Shown: positions 49,880-61,316 of the stretch, piece by piece
Numbering within the stretch: the stretch's first letter is position 1
How the letters are laid out: every line of letters begins with the position of its first letter
Assembly: GCA_905250115.1 (NCBI GenBank)
Contig: CAJNOI010000128.1
Span: forward strand, 152,394-216,393
Source: Adineta steineri
Taxonomy: Eukaryota; Rotifera; Eurotatoria; Adinetida; Adinetidae
Length of the DNA stretch: 64,000 nucleotides
Direction: 5' to 3'
Made by a program: the position numbers and the translations under genes
The notes under the pieces: model-generated
What the model saw: the letters and a program-made list of their open reading frames with translations, nothing else
What the model was told of the DNA's origin: nothing
Databases searched by the model: none

Positions 49880-51246
49880 TTTTAATAAAAAAAGAATTAT
49901 TTAATAGATCTAAATAAGAAAAATCAACTAATAAGAATAAGACTTCGATCATGATTAATAGAAAAGAGAAATTTCACTGGATTCTTAGTTAAGAACGTTT
50001 GTTGTTAATTGTTTGTTTTCTTTTTTTTTCTATGATAAAAACTCAGCGACATCTCTGATAAGAATATAACGGCTTTATTTATTGAAATAATAGAATATAG
50101 AATATAGAATACGAACTGTACTTTTCGTTTATTCTTACAATTGATAATAAACAATGATTAGAAATAAGAGAGAATCTTCACAGGAATCAACATAGGTAAA
50201 TTATGGATCGGCCGGTATTCATTTCTATTTCTCAATGAATGGAATCTAAGAATTTATTCCAAATATTATCATTATTTGTGATAAAAAAATTGTGAATTGC
50301 CGTATATCTAAATGAAAAATATTACAGCATTTTTTCTATATATATATATATGAAGAGTGTACACTTCAGTTATTTATTATAATATTAAATCTTATTGTTA
50401 TTTTTCTATTTATTTAAATTCAAAGCTGGTCATAGACTGCATCTAAATTTTCATATATATTTATTCGAACTATATTTTATAGTTTATGATGATAAAAAAT
50501 TTTCAATTTTAATATTTCAAAATGCAATATTTTGAAAAAGAATATAATGATAGGATCTTTGTATAAATTTTCAATTGCGATCAATGTTATATTTTGTTTT
50601 GTTGTTCATTATTTAGAAAATTCTATTACTGTTCTATGTACCACTATTTTGTTCTTGAATTGAAGAACTAATATACAACAATAACATCGATATAATAGCA
50701 TACATAACTCTCAAGTGTTTATACGCTTTCCTTCCAAATATCTTTTATGAATATAATTTTGAAATTACTACCTGCAATCCTTTTTCTTTTAAGTATTGCA
50801 ACATTTTATAAATCACTTATTTTTCTATTCAGACTATGTATGTCACAAATTCATAGGAAAAAATGTATGTAACTCATTATTTTCGCTTAAATGACTTTCG
50901 AAGTATAAAAATAATTATTTGGTGATCATTAAAACTTTTTAATCAATACTAGTGACACCTGATAGTAAAATTCGATTGGTTATTCATTTCACCAGCTGTT
51001 ACTATTATAATTTATTTTACTAATAATTAAAATGTACATTTACTTTTAAAATTCAAAAGAACTGGTATAATTATAATATTCATTATTCTATGCTGTTTTT
51101 CTATCATAACATCAACTATTAGCATTAACCACGTGTCAACCTTGAGACAAATTGCTACAAAACCTTGTCATTTTATAACGAATAATTTTAACATTGACAA
51201 TATTTGGAAATTTTAGAAAAAAACATATTATTATATAAAGTTCTAT
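49880..51246. other. Spacer of about 1.4 kb between divergent UBE2N and golgin genes
   Basis: AT-rich, with tandem GAATATA units near 50095-50110 and a TA run near 50338. It separates genes transcribed outward, so it should hold both promoters. No element was recognised. Confidence 0.5.
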
Positions 51247-54200
51247 ATGTCTACAATAATAATGGAAGCTGAAGAATCATCTTCTATTAATTCGGAAAAT
51301 GTTCGTATTGCTGGTCTTGAATCACAAATTCTTAATTCACAAGAAATTATAGTTCGTCTCAATCGTGAATTAGATAGTGCATTACTTCGTATAACAACAT
51401 TGGAAAATGTTTGTTCAGAAAATCAAAATGATTTACATGAAAAACGTTCACGTATTCAACAATTAAATGATGAAATGATTGAACAAGAAGAATCAAATGA
51501 TCGTTTAATACAAGAATTACAAGAAAAAGATGAAAGATTACAAAGTTTAAATGATTTAATTATTCAACTTAAACAACATATTAAAAATGGAGAAGAAAAA
51601 CAAATAGATAGTAATAATATAGAACATCAAGTATCTGAAGATACATCATCAATAACTTCCGATCTTCAATTTCAAATTAAATTCGATCAGGAATTGCGCC
51701 AATTAATATTTGATGAACTTAATAATAATGATAATTTATTAGATCTATCTCCTCAAACAATTATTGGACAATATCATGATAATGAACGTAGAAAATTTTA
51801 TGATCTTCTTCAAGAAAGTTTAACAACAGAAGATATTTCTCATCTTATTGATTCTGATGATATTCTATTTGAATTATTAACACATTTAAATAGTCTTAGT
51901 CGTTTGAAAGAAACACTTTCACGTGATAGTAAAGAATTACAACATATTCGTTCATTACTTCATCTTACAAATGATGATAATAATGATGAAATAATTAAAG
52001 ATTTAATTAATAAACGTGAATGTATTGAATATTTACGTCAAAAAATTGATTCTAGTTCTGATTTAACTGATTTTGATCTGATAAAAAATGTTTTGCACAA
52101 TTATTTTAATTTTCAACAACAACAAATTGATTTGAAAGAATATTTACATATTAATAATACGAATGATAATGATAGAAATTATTTACCAATTCTTATTGAA
52201 CGTTGTAATGAAGCAAATCATGTTCGTACGTTTTTTTTATATCAATTTATTTCTATACTTTCTTTTGATTTTTTATTTCAAGATTCGAATAGAATTAAAT
52301 GAACGTATTGCAAATTATGAACAAATTAAAAATCAATTAAATGATTCTATAAATGAAACATTAGAAAGACAAAATGAAATTGATAATATTGTTGCAACAT
52401 TTTATAATCAATCAATTGATCATGATACTAGTGAAGGTTTGAATTAATACTAGAAGAAGAAAGTTTCAATTTTATTTTATTTAGTTTCTCAATTGAATCG
52501 TATTCGAACAATTCTTCAATCGAATATTGATTTTCAACATGCAATCTTTTCTGAAATATTAGTAACATCGACTGATGATGCTCTTCAACGTTTACATGAA
52601 TATAAATTACTTAATGAAAATAATCAAATATCAATTGAGAAAGATTCTATTCCAAATCAACAGTTAACAATCGATGAATTAACAAAAGAAATACAAGAAT
52701 TGAAAGAAGATATAAATGAAAGAAAAATTCAATTGAAAGAAATAACTAATTTATTAAAATTAGACAATAATGATAATGGTATGTTCTGATAATTTTTTGT
52801 TTTATTTTTGAATATGAAAGATTCTATTTCAGAAGAAATACAATATAATCTTATTTATTCTTTTCTTCGATCATTGATTAACTTTCATCAAACTCTTTCT
52901 AATAAATTATCTGTAACGGATAATAATGAACTTATTTTACAACGTATCGATGATTATCAATTAATTATTAATGAATTAAATTCTGATAAATCCAATTGGT
53001 CAAATGAAACAACTACTGAATTAATAACAAAATTAGAAACTATGGTAAAATTTTGATTAAATTTAAATACTTTTTCTTAAATATTTCATTTGTATAGAAA
53101 CATGCAGAAAATACTATTGAACATCTACAAAAGCAATTAGATCAAACAATTCATAACGAAAATCAACTACAGCTTAATATTGAACAAATCACTGATAAAT
53201 TTATTCCAATAACTGATAATAATCAAGGTATATATATATACAAGTAACGCTCGTCCGATGACTCGCTTAGCTCTTTCTCGTAGAAATGCATCCTCTTCGC
53301 ATTTACTGAAAAAACAACTGAAAATCGCACTCTCTTTTGTTATTCGCTACTCTTAGCACATACTCGCATCCCGCTTAGTGGCAAACGCAGATCAAAACAT
53401 ATTCGAGCAGTCGGTACCGATGACTTTTCGAACTAGCATTTAACGAATAAATGAAGTGTTAGTAATCGTATATGCAAGAAAGCCAACAGCTTATAGTCGC
53501 CACCTTCTGCATTATAAATAGGGTAACATTTGGATACCCATAAAAATACATTACCCGAAAACTCGGTTACTATCAGTCTACACAACTTCTCCCAATCCAC
53601 ATCCCCTCATTCGGTAGTCTGAGGAAATGTGGCGTACATTCGAAGTCCTCACATTGAAATATCTCTAGGAATGTTGTTTTTTGAAAAATCGGTTTTCGAT
53701 GTTTTTTTTGATCCCGCGAACACACAACAAATCAGACAATTTATGTTTACTGGACTTTTCTCTACGAGAAAGAAAATATATATATATTCATATTTTATAA
53801 ATAATTTTCTTAAAAAACTAGATTCCAATCTTACCCGTATTCATCAATTACTTGAATCTTTAACAAATTCGAACGATAATATTTTACAGTATCAAGAAAA
53901 ACAAAGTTCGATTATGTTTATTATTATCACGTCATTTTATACCGTTTAATATAGATGCCGAATCACAAACAACAGATAATAATGATGAATTTTATACTCA
54001 AATTAAAGAATTAATGAATAATGAAGAAAACAATCCTGAGAAGATCATCGATAAAATTCGAGAATTATCTCAACTAGTAAACAATGATTTAAAAGGATTA
54101 ATTAGTTTTATTTAAATTTCATTTCATAGCCTTCACCAACAAAAATTCATATGTTGTTTTCTAATTATGAAAAACTTCGAAATTTATTCAATGTTGATGA

Positions 54201-57200
54201 TGATGATAGTCTTATTGAAACTGCAATGAATTTAAATGAAAACTTTCTTCAATTAAAACAAGAATATGAAATATTAATTAAAAGTATAGAAATATTTAAT
54301 TTCTATTCAATTAATTATTTTATTTTTTAGAAGAAGATATTATGAATAAAAGTATTGGAAGATTGATGGATAAAGTCGGCTTATCATCTGGTAAAGAATT
54401 TCTATTTGTAGAAGATTAAGTTTCAAAATATTTATTTTAGATTCGTCATCACGAACACAAATTGATGAAATTTGTGCGATATTTGATACATTTTGTTTTG
54501 AATATAGTCAATTAATATCTTCCGATATTAAAATAATAAATTTAATGGAACTATTTAAAAATATTCCATTAGTTATAGAAGAAAATAATCAATTTAAAGA
54601 ATTAATTAAACAAATTGATTATGATCAAGTATATGAGAAAATTTTCGAAAGAAAATTTATCAATATTTTTTCTTTATTTAGTCATCAGAACATTTAAATT
54701 ATACATTGAAATTAGAAAATTATTTAACAAAAGTCAAGAATTTATGTCAATTAATCTCTCATGATAATATTAATATTGATCAAACATTAATTACATATCA
54801 AGAAAAGATTCAACATGATAGAGATATCATTGAGAAAAGTAAGAAATTTAATTTAAGGAAAATTCCTAGAAGTTTTTGTGTTACAATGAGTAACTCGAAA
54901 TAAATGAGCATTCTTGGTATTTCATATTTTAAGATTTATTGAAAAAAAATCATACAGATGATTCTTTTCTTCTTGAGTTGCGATCGATAATAAGAGCGGA
55001 CGAGTGGGAAACAACAGAGACTTCACGCCTGAAGTCTTCTAGAGTTTCTATGGATGCATGTATTCCACGAGGAGACAAGGTATAAACAACAGAGACTTCA
55101 TGTATGAAGTCTCATGAAGTCTTAGAAGCCTATTGAAGTTTTTAAAGTCTCTTGAAATCTTTTGAAGTCCATCGAAGTCTTTCGAAAAACTGAAGTCTCG
55201 CTTGTTGAAGTCTCTTGAAGTCCGCTGTTTCCCCCTGGGAACAGAGTATCTACGGCTATCGAGGACTAGGAATGATCACGTCCCTCCCCCATAAACCTAA
55301 AAGGTTCGCGACAGTGCTAAAAGTTTTGAATATACATACAATATAGACAACTGAATGATCAATGCAAGTACACGGGAACCAAAAGATGAATCGATAATTA
55401 GATTTTTGAGTAACAATGAAGACTGATTTTAACCCTAGTAGTACCAGCCGGGGTCATTGTTGACCCCGCTAGCGATAAATGTAACAACATGATAAAATTT
55501 TGGATTATTTCGTAATTTTTACGGAAAAGTGTCGGGCGAGTTTAACTATGCAGTTTGGAGTACGAGTGACTATAGGATATGTATGAGCCAAGACAAGAGT
55601 GAATCCAAAACGGGAGCGACAGAAGGATGTGTCGATATGAAATGAACCTCAATTTTTCGCTTAGGGCACTGGTTTTTAATAGGATAGACAATCACATTAA
55701 AATTCATTGGTCGGGCTCATTCATATTAAAATAAAACTGCAAAACTGAGGGCGGTACTATAAGGGTTAAGAACCGTTAATTTATCGTCAAACTTTGAGAT
55801 TCTGATCAGTACTAGATGTTCTATAAGTGATATAATATTAAGCTGCATGTAGTCAAAATATAAATAAGATAATCTAGAGTGTTTAATAACTCATTGAGAT
55901 CTATTTTTTGAGCATATACTCGATCTAAAAGCAATCTGACACTTGACAATGTTTCCTCATTCGATAGACGACAGCTAGTATAGAAAATAAATGAATCAAA
56001 CTGAAATTGAAGTCATTTTCGGGAAATAAATTCTTACTAAACTGAATTTCGACTAGTAAATTTTAATTTTATACTTCTGAAGTAAATATTAATCCTTCTC
56101 AGATTATAGCAAAAACATTGACACCAGTGTTAAAATGAACCAGTATAAATCCTTTATTCTAGTTTCTACTTTTAAACAAAAACTTCTAACACATTTATCA
56201 ATTGACAATGAAGAACAAATATTCGATCGTCTCAATGAAATCAATCAAATAAATAGTAATTTAAAACATTCATTTATTTCGATAAACATTTTTTCCTAAT
56301 CTTTTTCAGCTAAATTACAAAATATCGATGATTCAGCTAATACATTAAATATTACTATAACTGATCAACATAAAAAAATACGTGAACATGAAGATACAAT
56401 AGAAAAACTTCGATCACAACGTGAACGAATGTTAACGAAAATGAAAGAAATGAAAATAAATAATGAAACATTAGCAAATCAAGTAAAAAGAATATTTGAT
56501 TTGAAATCAAATTTGTTTTTTCTTTTTTTTATAGCTTAAACAAATTAATCAATCTCTCGATGAACAATATCGAAAAGAAATTGATTATAAAAATCGTATT
56601 GAAGAACTTGAACAACAAAAACGTAGTATTAATAATCAAATTCAAGTTACATTAGATGAATGTAAAACACAACAAGATTTACAAGAAACAATGAAACTTG
56701 AAATAAAATCAATACAAGTTAGTTATAAAGAAAAAAGGCTTATATTTTTTTAATATCGTTATTCATTTCAGCAAGAATATGATGTACAAAAAAAAACTAT
56801 ACGAATCTCGTTGTCGTCAAATAATCAATGAAAAAAATCAATTAGAAAAAAATAGAAAAGAATTAATTGAACAAAAACAGATAGTTGAAGATGATAATAA
56901 ACGATTACAAACAATTCTTCAAACAATTAAAGGTTTTAGTTTGAGTTTTTCTTCGTTTTATTTTTATTTTAAGAAATTTCTTAGATACATTTGAAAATGT
57001 TGATGATATAAATTCAATTGTTGATATTATTTTAAAAATGCAAGAAGATCATCAAATACTTAATCATCGATATGAACAAATGGATAGAGAAAATGAAAAA
57101 TTATTAATTGATATTGATCAACAACAAAGTATAATAAATGAATATAATCAAACAAAAAATGAATTAGAAAAATGTTTATTTAATAATGAACAACAAATAA

Positions 57201-59118
57201 AAAATTTTGAAAAAGAAATACAAAATAAAAATGAATTATATGAACAATTACAAGATGAATATCGTTTATATAAAGAAGATAATGAAAATAATAAACGTAA
57301 GAATCATTTTCTGTTTTTTTTATAAAAATAATTGTTGTTTTCGAACATAGATTCACAAGTAGTAATTATTGATACTGAACAATCTGAACCAGTCGTACAA
57401 TCTCATTATCAAGCACCTATTCAACAAACAACTGAATCTAATAATTGGTTAGTTAAATATACAATTGCAATAATAACAAAATCTCGTAGCTATTTAGTGA
57501 AGATGCAATGATAGCTCAGTTACTTCTTATGAGTAACATGTAGTGCTAATTTACCATTTTTTCTGTGAATCATAATAATATAGAGAAATCATTAATATAT
57601 AATTGGAAGCGTTTGATATGTCTAGATAGCTCCAATGACGAACCCAGAGGGGGGGGGGATTGAGGGGACCGGTCCCACCCCTGGAAAAATACTGGTCCCT
57701 GGAAAGTAGAGACCTACACGGAGTCATTTTCGGAGTCAAGTAAATTTTATGTCAAGAATTCCACTTTAACGTTAAAGACTGTTTAAGTTCATAGTTTTGT
57801 TGTCCGATATTTTCTCTACAAAATTATGTATTTTGAAAGATAGGTCGATGCTTTGTCGACCTTCACCAAGACAAAAGAGAAGTCGTTGTTATGTTCGACT
57901 CCGCTTATTTCTGTATTTTATTTCGGTTTGTGAGACTCCCTAAGACATCTGCCGATCCTTCAAAATACATAATTTTGTAGAGAAAATGTCGGACAACAAA
58001 ACTATGAGCTTAAATAATCTGTAACGTTAAAGTTGGACTATTGACATGGAGTTTATCTGACTTCGAAAATGACTCCGTGTAGGTCTCTACTGGAAGGCCG
58101 TACGAGTTTATCAAATGTTGCAAGCCAAAAAACAGTTCTTCTACACGGTTATCCCCCTCCTAAAACAGTTGATCTCCCCTACAGAAAATCTTTTTTGGGT
58201 GCGTGTCTGGATAGCTCGTTAGCTTTTTCCAGTTATTATAAACGAAGGTTTAGCACTAGCTAATATTCACGCGATGACGGCCATATAAAATAAAGTAGAA
58301 TGAACATAAGAAATATAAATCACCGTGTCTTGACGTTTGATTATTTTAAATTCTTATGATAAAATTTAGTAAATATTCCTTATCTATGGTACATATTCTT
58401 CAACCTATTTTAACTCTTAGTTCGATTCGTAAGATATACTGGAGATTATAAAATAACATAACTTTCGTATCTCCCACATCATGTTAAGGTAATCAGAGAT
58501 CTGAAGTATTGAAAAAAGTAGTTTTTCTTTACCTATTTAAGAACGACAATCGATACTTTAATTTTCTTATGATATTTCTATCAAATTTGAGAATTTTCAA
58601 TTCAATAGATCTTAGTCAGAAATAAAAGCTACATATAGATTGATTATCCCACGTTGAATTCTTTTTTTTTCGTGAAACTCATCAATCAAGTCCATGTAGA
58701 TCTCGTAGCATACTATCGATTAGGAGAATACTTATTTTGACGTATATACGAGATCTATTCCATACATTTTGAACTAAACATAAACTTTTATTAAATATTT
58801 AGGACAACAATTAATATAGAAGATAAAGAAATTCCATTGACAACGACAAATAAACGTAATATCCCTATCTATTAAATATTATAGTTAATTATTAATATTT
58901 AGATTCCATAATTGATACTTCAGCTGCATTATTTAATTTATTTGGTGAATTAAAAAGGTAAATTCAATTAATAGATTATTTCATGCATTGAAAATATCTT
59001 TTCTAGTAAACTTGGTATAACTTTAACACATCGTCCTCGTTCATCATCCGTATTTTTTCTATATTTATGTGCCGTCCATTTGTTAACTGTATATTTATTA
59101 TTTATTCGTCATTGTTAA
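51247..59118 (+). CDS. Long coiled-coil tail-anchored golgin, giantin-like, 20 exons, one frame break
   Basis: Exons: 51247-52221, 52283-52436, 52485-52778, 52833-53044, 53098-53227, 53822-53905, 53955-54076, 54130-54283, 54331-54390, 54441-54628, 54682-54838, 56163-56255, 56310-56482, 56535-56717, 56772-56932, 56985-57296, 57351-57447, 58803-58855, 58903-58957, 59007-59118; 1255 residues after repair. Nearly all of it is heptad-type coiled coil (for example LNRELDSALLRITTLENV, LEQQKRSINNQIQVTLDE). It ends with one membrane segment, VFFLYLCAVHLLTVYLLFI, and a four-residue tail. The Y and H spaced five apart inside this segment match the conserved pattern of the Golgi proteins giantin, golgin-84 and CASP. 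I infer a Golgi tether of giantin type; primary sequence is too divergent for a firm orthologue. The A run 56788-56796 is one base too long. Several introns carry inserted repeats. Weak exons (6, 9, 18) are less certain. Confidence 0.82.
53240..53775 (-). repeat. CGTTACTTGT-family repeat, copy 4 (longest)
   Basis: Occupies almost all of the golgin intron after exon 5, starting 12 bp after the exon. Plus-strand start ACAAGTAACGCTCGTCCG then GCTCTTTCTCGTAGAAA; end TGGACTTTTCTCTACGAGAA. The middle (about 53345-53625) is extra relative to copies 2 and 5 and includes TTCTCCCAATCCACATCCCC, shared with the telomere-like hairpin at 22986-23055. This may be a fuller member of the family or a composite. 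Confidence 0.83.
55010..55236 (-). repeat. GACTTCA-motif repeat, copy B
   Basis: Inverse of copy A (32464-32680). It runs from AAACAACAGAGACTTCACGC through CTTCATGTATGAAGTC to TTGAAGTCCGCTGTTTCCCC. It lies in the golgin intron after exon 11, next to the TTAA-flanked element. Similarity to copy A runs almost end to end with scattered substitutions and small indels. Confidence 0.85.
55433..55765. mobile_element. piggyBac-like MITE flanked by TTAA
   Basis: Flanked by TTAA on both sides (55429-55432 and 55766-55769). The ends are CCCTAGTAGTACC and GGTACTATAAGGG, inverted apart from two mismatches. TTAA targets and CCCT-type ends are the signature of the piggyBac superfamily. The 333-bp interior is non-coding and has a subterminal hairpin GGGGTCATTGTTGACCCC. 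It is inserted in the golgin intron after exon 11. Confidence 0.87.
57705..58091. repeat. Foldback element in golgin intron 17
   Basis: Arms 57705-57840 and 57957-58091 are inverted copies (outer AGTAGAGACCTACACGGAGT and its inverse; inner TTTTCTCTACAAAATTATGT and its inverse) around a loop of about 116 bp. The left side is preceded by a G run (57648-57657) and GGGACCGGTCCC. The open frames across it are by-products of the palindrome. It makes the host intron 1355 bp long, one of the two longest in the gene. Confidence 0.9.
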
Positions 59119-59159
59119 TCAATTTTAAATTTAAATGAATCTCTTTTATTTCTGTATTA

Positions 59160-59203
59160 AATAAAATCTTAATAATCTATTCTCATCGATTATTTTTTTT
59201 TAG
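59160..59203 (+). promoter_or_regulatory. Poly(A) signal and pyrimidine-AG acceptor between golgin and OARD1
   Basis: AATAAA at 59160-59165 follows the golgin stop by about 40 bp. TTTTTTTTTAG ends at 59203, only 14 bp before the OARD1 ATG. A poly(A) signal followed by an acceptor within about 40 bp is the arrangement expected where a polycistronic transcript is cleaved and the downstream message is capped by a spliced leader. It could instead be the 3' site of an ordinary 5' UTR intron. Confidence 0.5.
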
Positions 59204-59217
59204 ATTAAAATAAAACT

Positions 59218-59649
59218 ATGCCATTAGTCTTTCAAGAAATTGATGGTGATCTATTTTCAGTTGCATCCAATGTATCACTTGCACATTGTGTTTCACAAGA
59301 TATGAGTATGTCTAAAGGTATAGCAACATTATTTCGTAATAAATTCGGTCAAATCAATGAACTTAAAAACCAAAATGTATCCGTCGGTGGTTGTGCATAT
59401 ATAACTTCAAATGATCGACATATTTTTTATTTAGTAACAAAAGAAAAATATTTTTATAAACCAACAATGAAAACATTAGAATCAAGTTTACGTACAATGA
59501 GAGATTTATGTATTAAAAATAATATTCATCATTTAGCAATGCCTCGTATTGGTTGTGGATTAGATAAACTTAATTGGGATCAAGTATCAAGACTTATTCA
59601 ACATATATTCGAAGAAGATGATATTGAAATTACGATTTATACTATTTAA
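59218..59649 (+). CDS. OARD1: TARG1 / OARD1 macrodomain ADP-ribose glycohydrolase, single exon
   Basis: OARD1 removes terminal ADP-ribose from acidic residues and deacylates O-acyl-ADP-ribose, in the nucleus and cytosol. The 143 residues are one macrodomain: IDGDLFSVASNVSLAHCVSQ, MSKGIATLFRNKFG, GCAYITSNDRHIFYLVTK, LAMPRIGCGLDKLNWDQV and DIEITIYTI at the C-terminus. Lys75 and Asp116 align with the catalytic Lys and Asp of the human enzyme. The human protein has about nine more residues at the N-terminus. It has no intron, unlike every neighbour, and starts 99 bp after the golgin stop on the same strand. A likely poly(A) signal AATAAA follows near 59701. Confidence 0.94.
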   Translation: MPLVFQEIDGDLFSVASNVSLAHCVSQDMSMSKGIATLFRNKFGQINELKNQNVSVGGCAYITSNDRHIFYLVTKEKYFYKPTMKTLESSLRTMRDLCIKNNIHHLAMPRIGCGLDKLNWDQVSRLIQHIFEEDDIEITIYTI

Positions 59650-61316
59650 TTATGAAAATATTTTTTTATGCAAGAAAGCAGATTTTTTATTTCTATTTAA
59701 AATAAAAGAATGAAATTCTTATGCTCAGATTTTTTTTATATATCAATCAGACTAATATACTATTACGTATGTTCTCTCTCTTTCTCAATTTTTTTTTCAT
59801 TTCATCTATTGTTCACTAGATTCGCATTGTTAACATATTAAAAAAAACATTTTTTCTGTCAATGAAATAAGCGGCGATAAGATGACTAGAGAGAGAGAGA
59901 GGGGAAAAAAAGGAACATAATGTTCATGATTTCATTATCACTACATGTTGCCATACTAGCAGCGGTAACTTGTTCACAATGTGATAATAGACATATAATA
60001 GCAAAAAGTGAACGTGTGATACATGATGTTAGTTAGATGAAAGGTGCATACCACAAGAGAGTATTCATAAAGCACGTGTATATATATATATATATTCTTA
60101 TTATATCGCGTGTTGATATAAAATTCAAATCTCAATTAATTTATTCAAAAACAAGATGGGACAAATTAAGCTGCTGCTAGTAGAATAATCTATTCCAATA
60201 AATCACAGCAGGACTAAGATTATTTCGTTCATTACAAAAAAAAAAGTATTCTCTCATATGAAATCGACCTTATTCAGTTTTTAAATAATAGATTGGTTAA
60301 AGTTTAAAAATACAATATTCTTGAACTAATTTTAATTAAATATCCAATCATGTCTTGCTTAGAAAACAAAACATACCAATTGATATTGGCTTTTCTTAAC
60401 GATAGCAAAATGAATAATCATCGTATCAATCAGTTATACTTCATATAGACCGTAACCATGCCTATGTCTCAGAGTGACTATCAGAAAATTCACCTGATGA
60501 CAAGATGTCTGATATCCATGATGACATAATATGATGACTACGATAGCATTCATCATTTGTTTATAGAATGATAATTCTTCAAAAAACGATAATGAACAAT
60601 ATTGTTTGTTGAGCGTTAAGAAAAGTATATACACACAACTTGATTTTTCTTCGATCTTCAATTCCGTCTATATATATCTACGAATTGATGTTGATGATAG
60701 ATGAAAGTAAATCACAGAAATAAAAGCTGATAATGGAATAGAAAAGAATTGAAATGCATAATAACACCTTCGAAATTATTCATTGAATACTGACAAGTTA
60801 CCAATTGAAATTCAGACGTTTCCTTATTTCTTGTATATTATATAGACATAGCATATTTTGTTAACAGAAGTTCTTTCCAATGTTATTCACACATGATATA
60901 GAGATATAGGTATTGCTCTTTTATTTTTGTGTTACATTTTTCTATTTCACTTATTTAGTAATGAATGAATTCGACTTAAATAAGTGGATATAATTATCAC
61001 TTTAAATCAAAGTTTCAAACGATAACCTGCTGTGCTTGATGTATAATATAGAATTTTAGATTTTCTTTTTTTTTTCTCTTTTCCATATTGATGTATCAAA
61101 TACGAAGAAAAGAAGACAAATTCTTTTTTTTTTTTTTCTTTATTTTTTCATTGGTTCAAATGTGTCATTGGTTACTTTCTTTCTCTTCTCTTCCAGTCTC
61201 TCCCTTTTCTAAATAGACATATTATTCCTTTTTTTTTAAACTTCCGTTCATTATTGTTCATCTTTTTCGCTTAGTCGATTAGCACCTGTCGCATAGAGAG
61301 CGTGAACAGCACCACT
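59650..61316. other. Spacer of about 1.7 kb before the T-box gene
   Basis: AT-rich, with GA runs near 59888, a TA run near 60078 and pyrimidine-rich stretches at 61060-61220 just upstream of the T-box start. No coding exon was recognised. Confidence 0.55.

Noticed and set aside
57551..58263. Short frames sharing a peptide on opposite strands
   Set aside because: Produced by the inverted arms of the foldback element, not genes.
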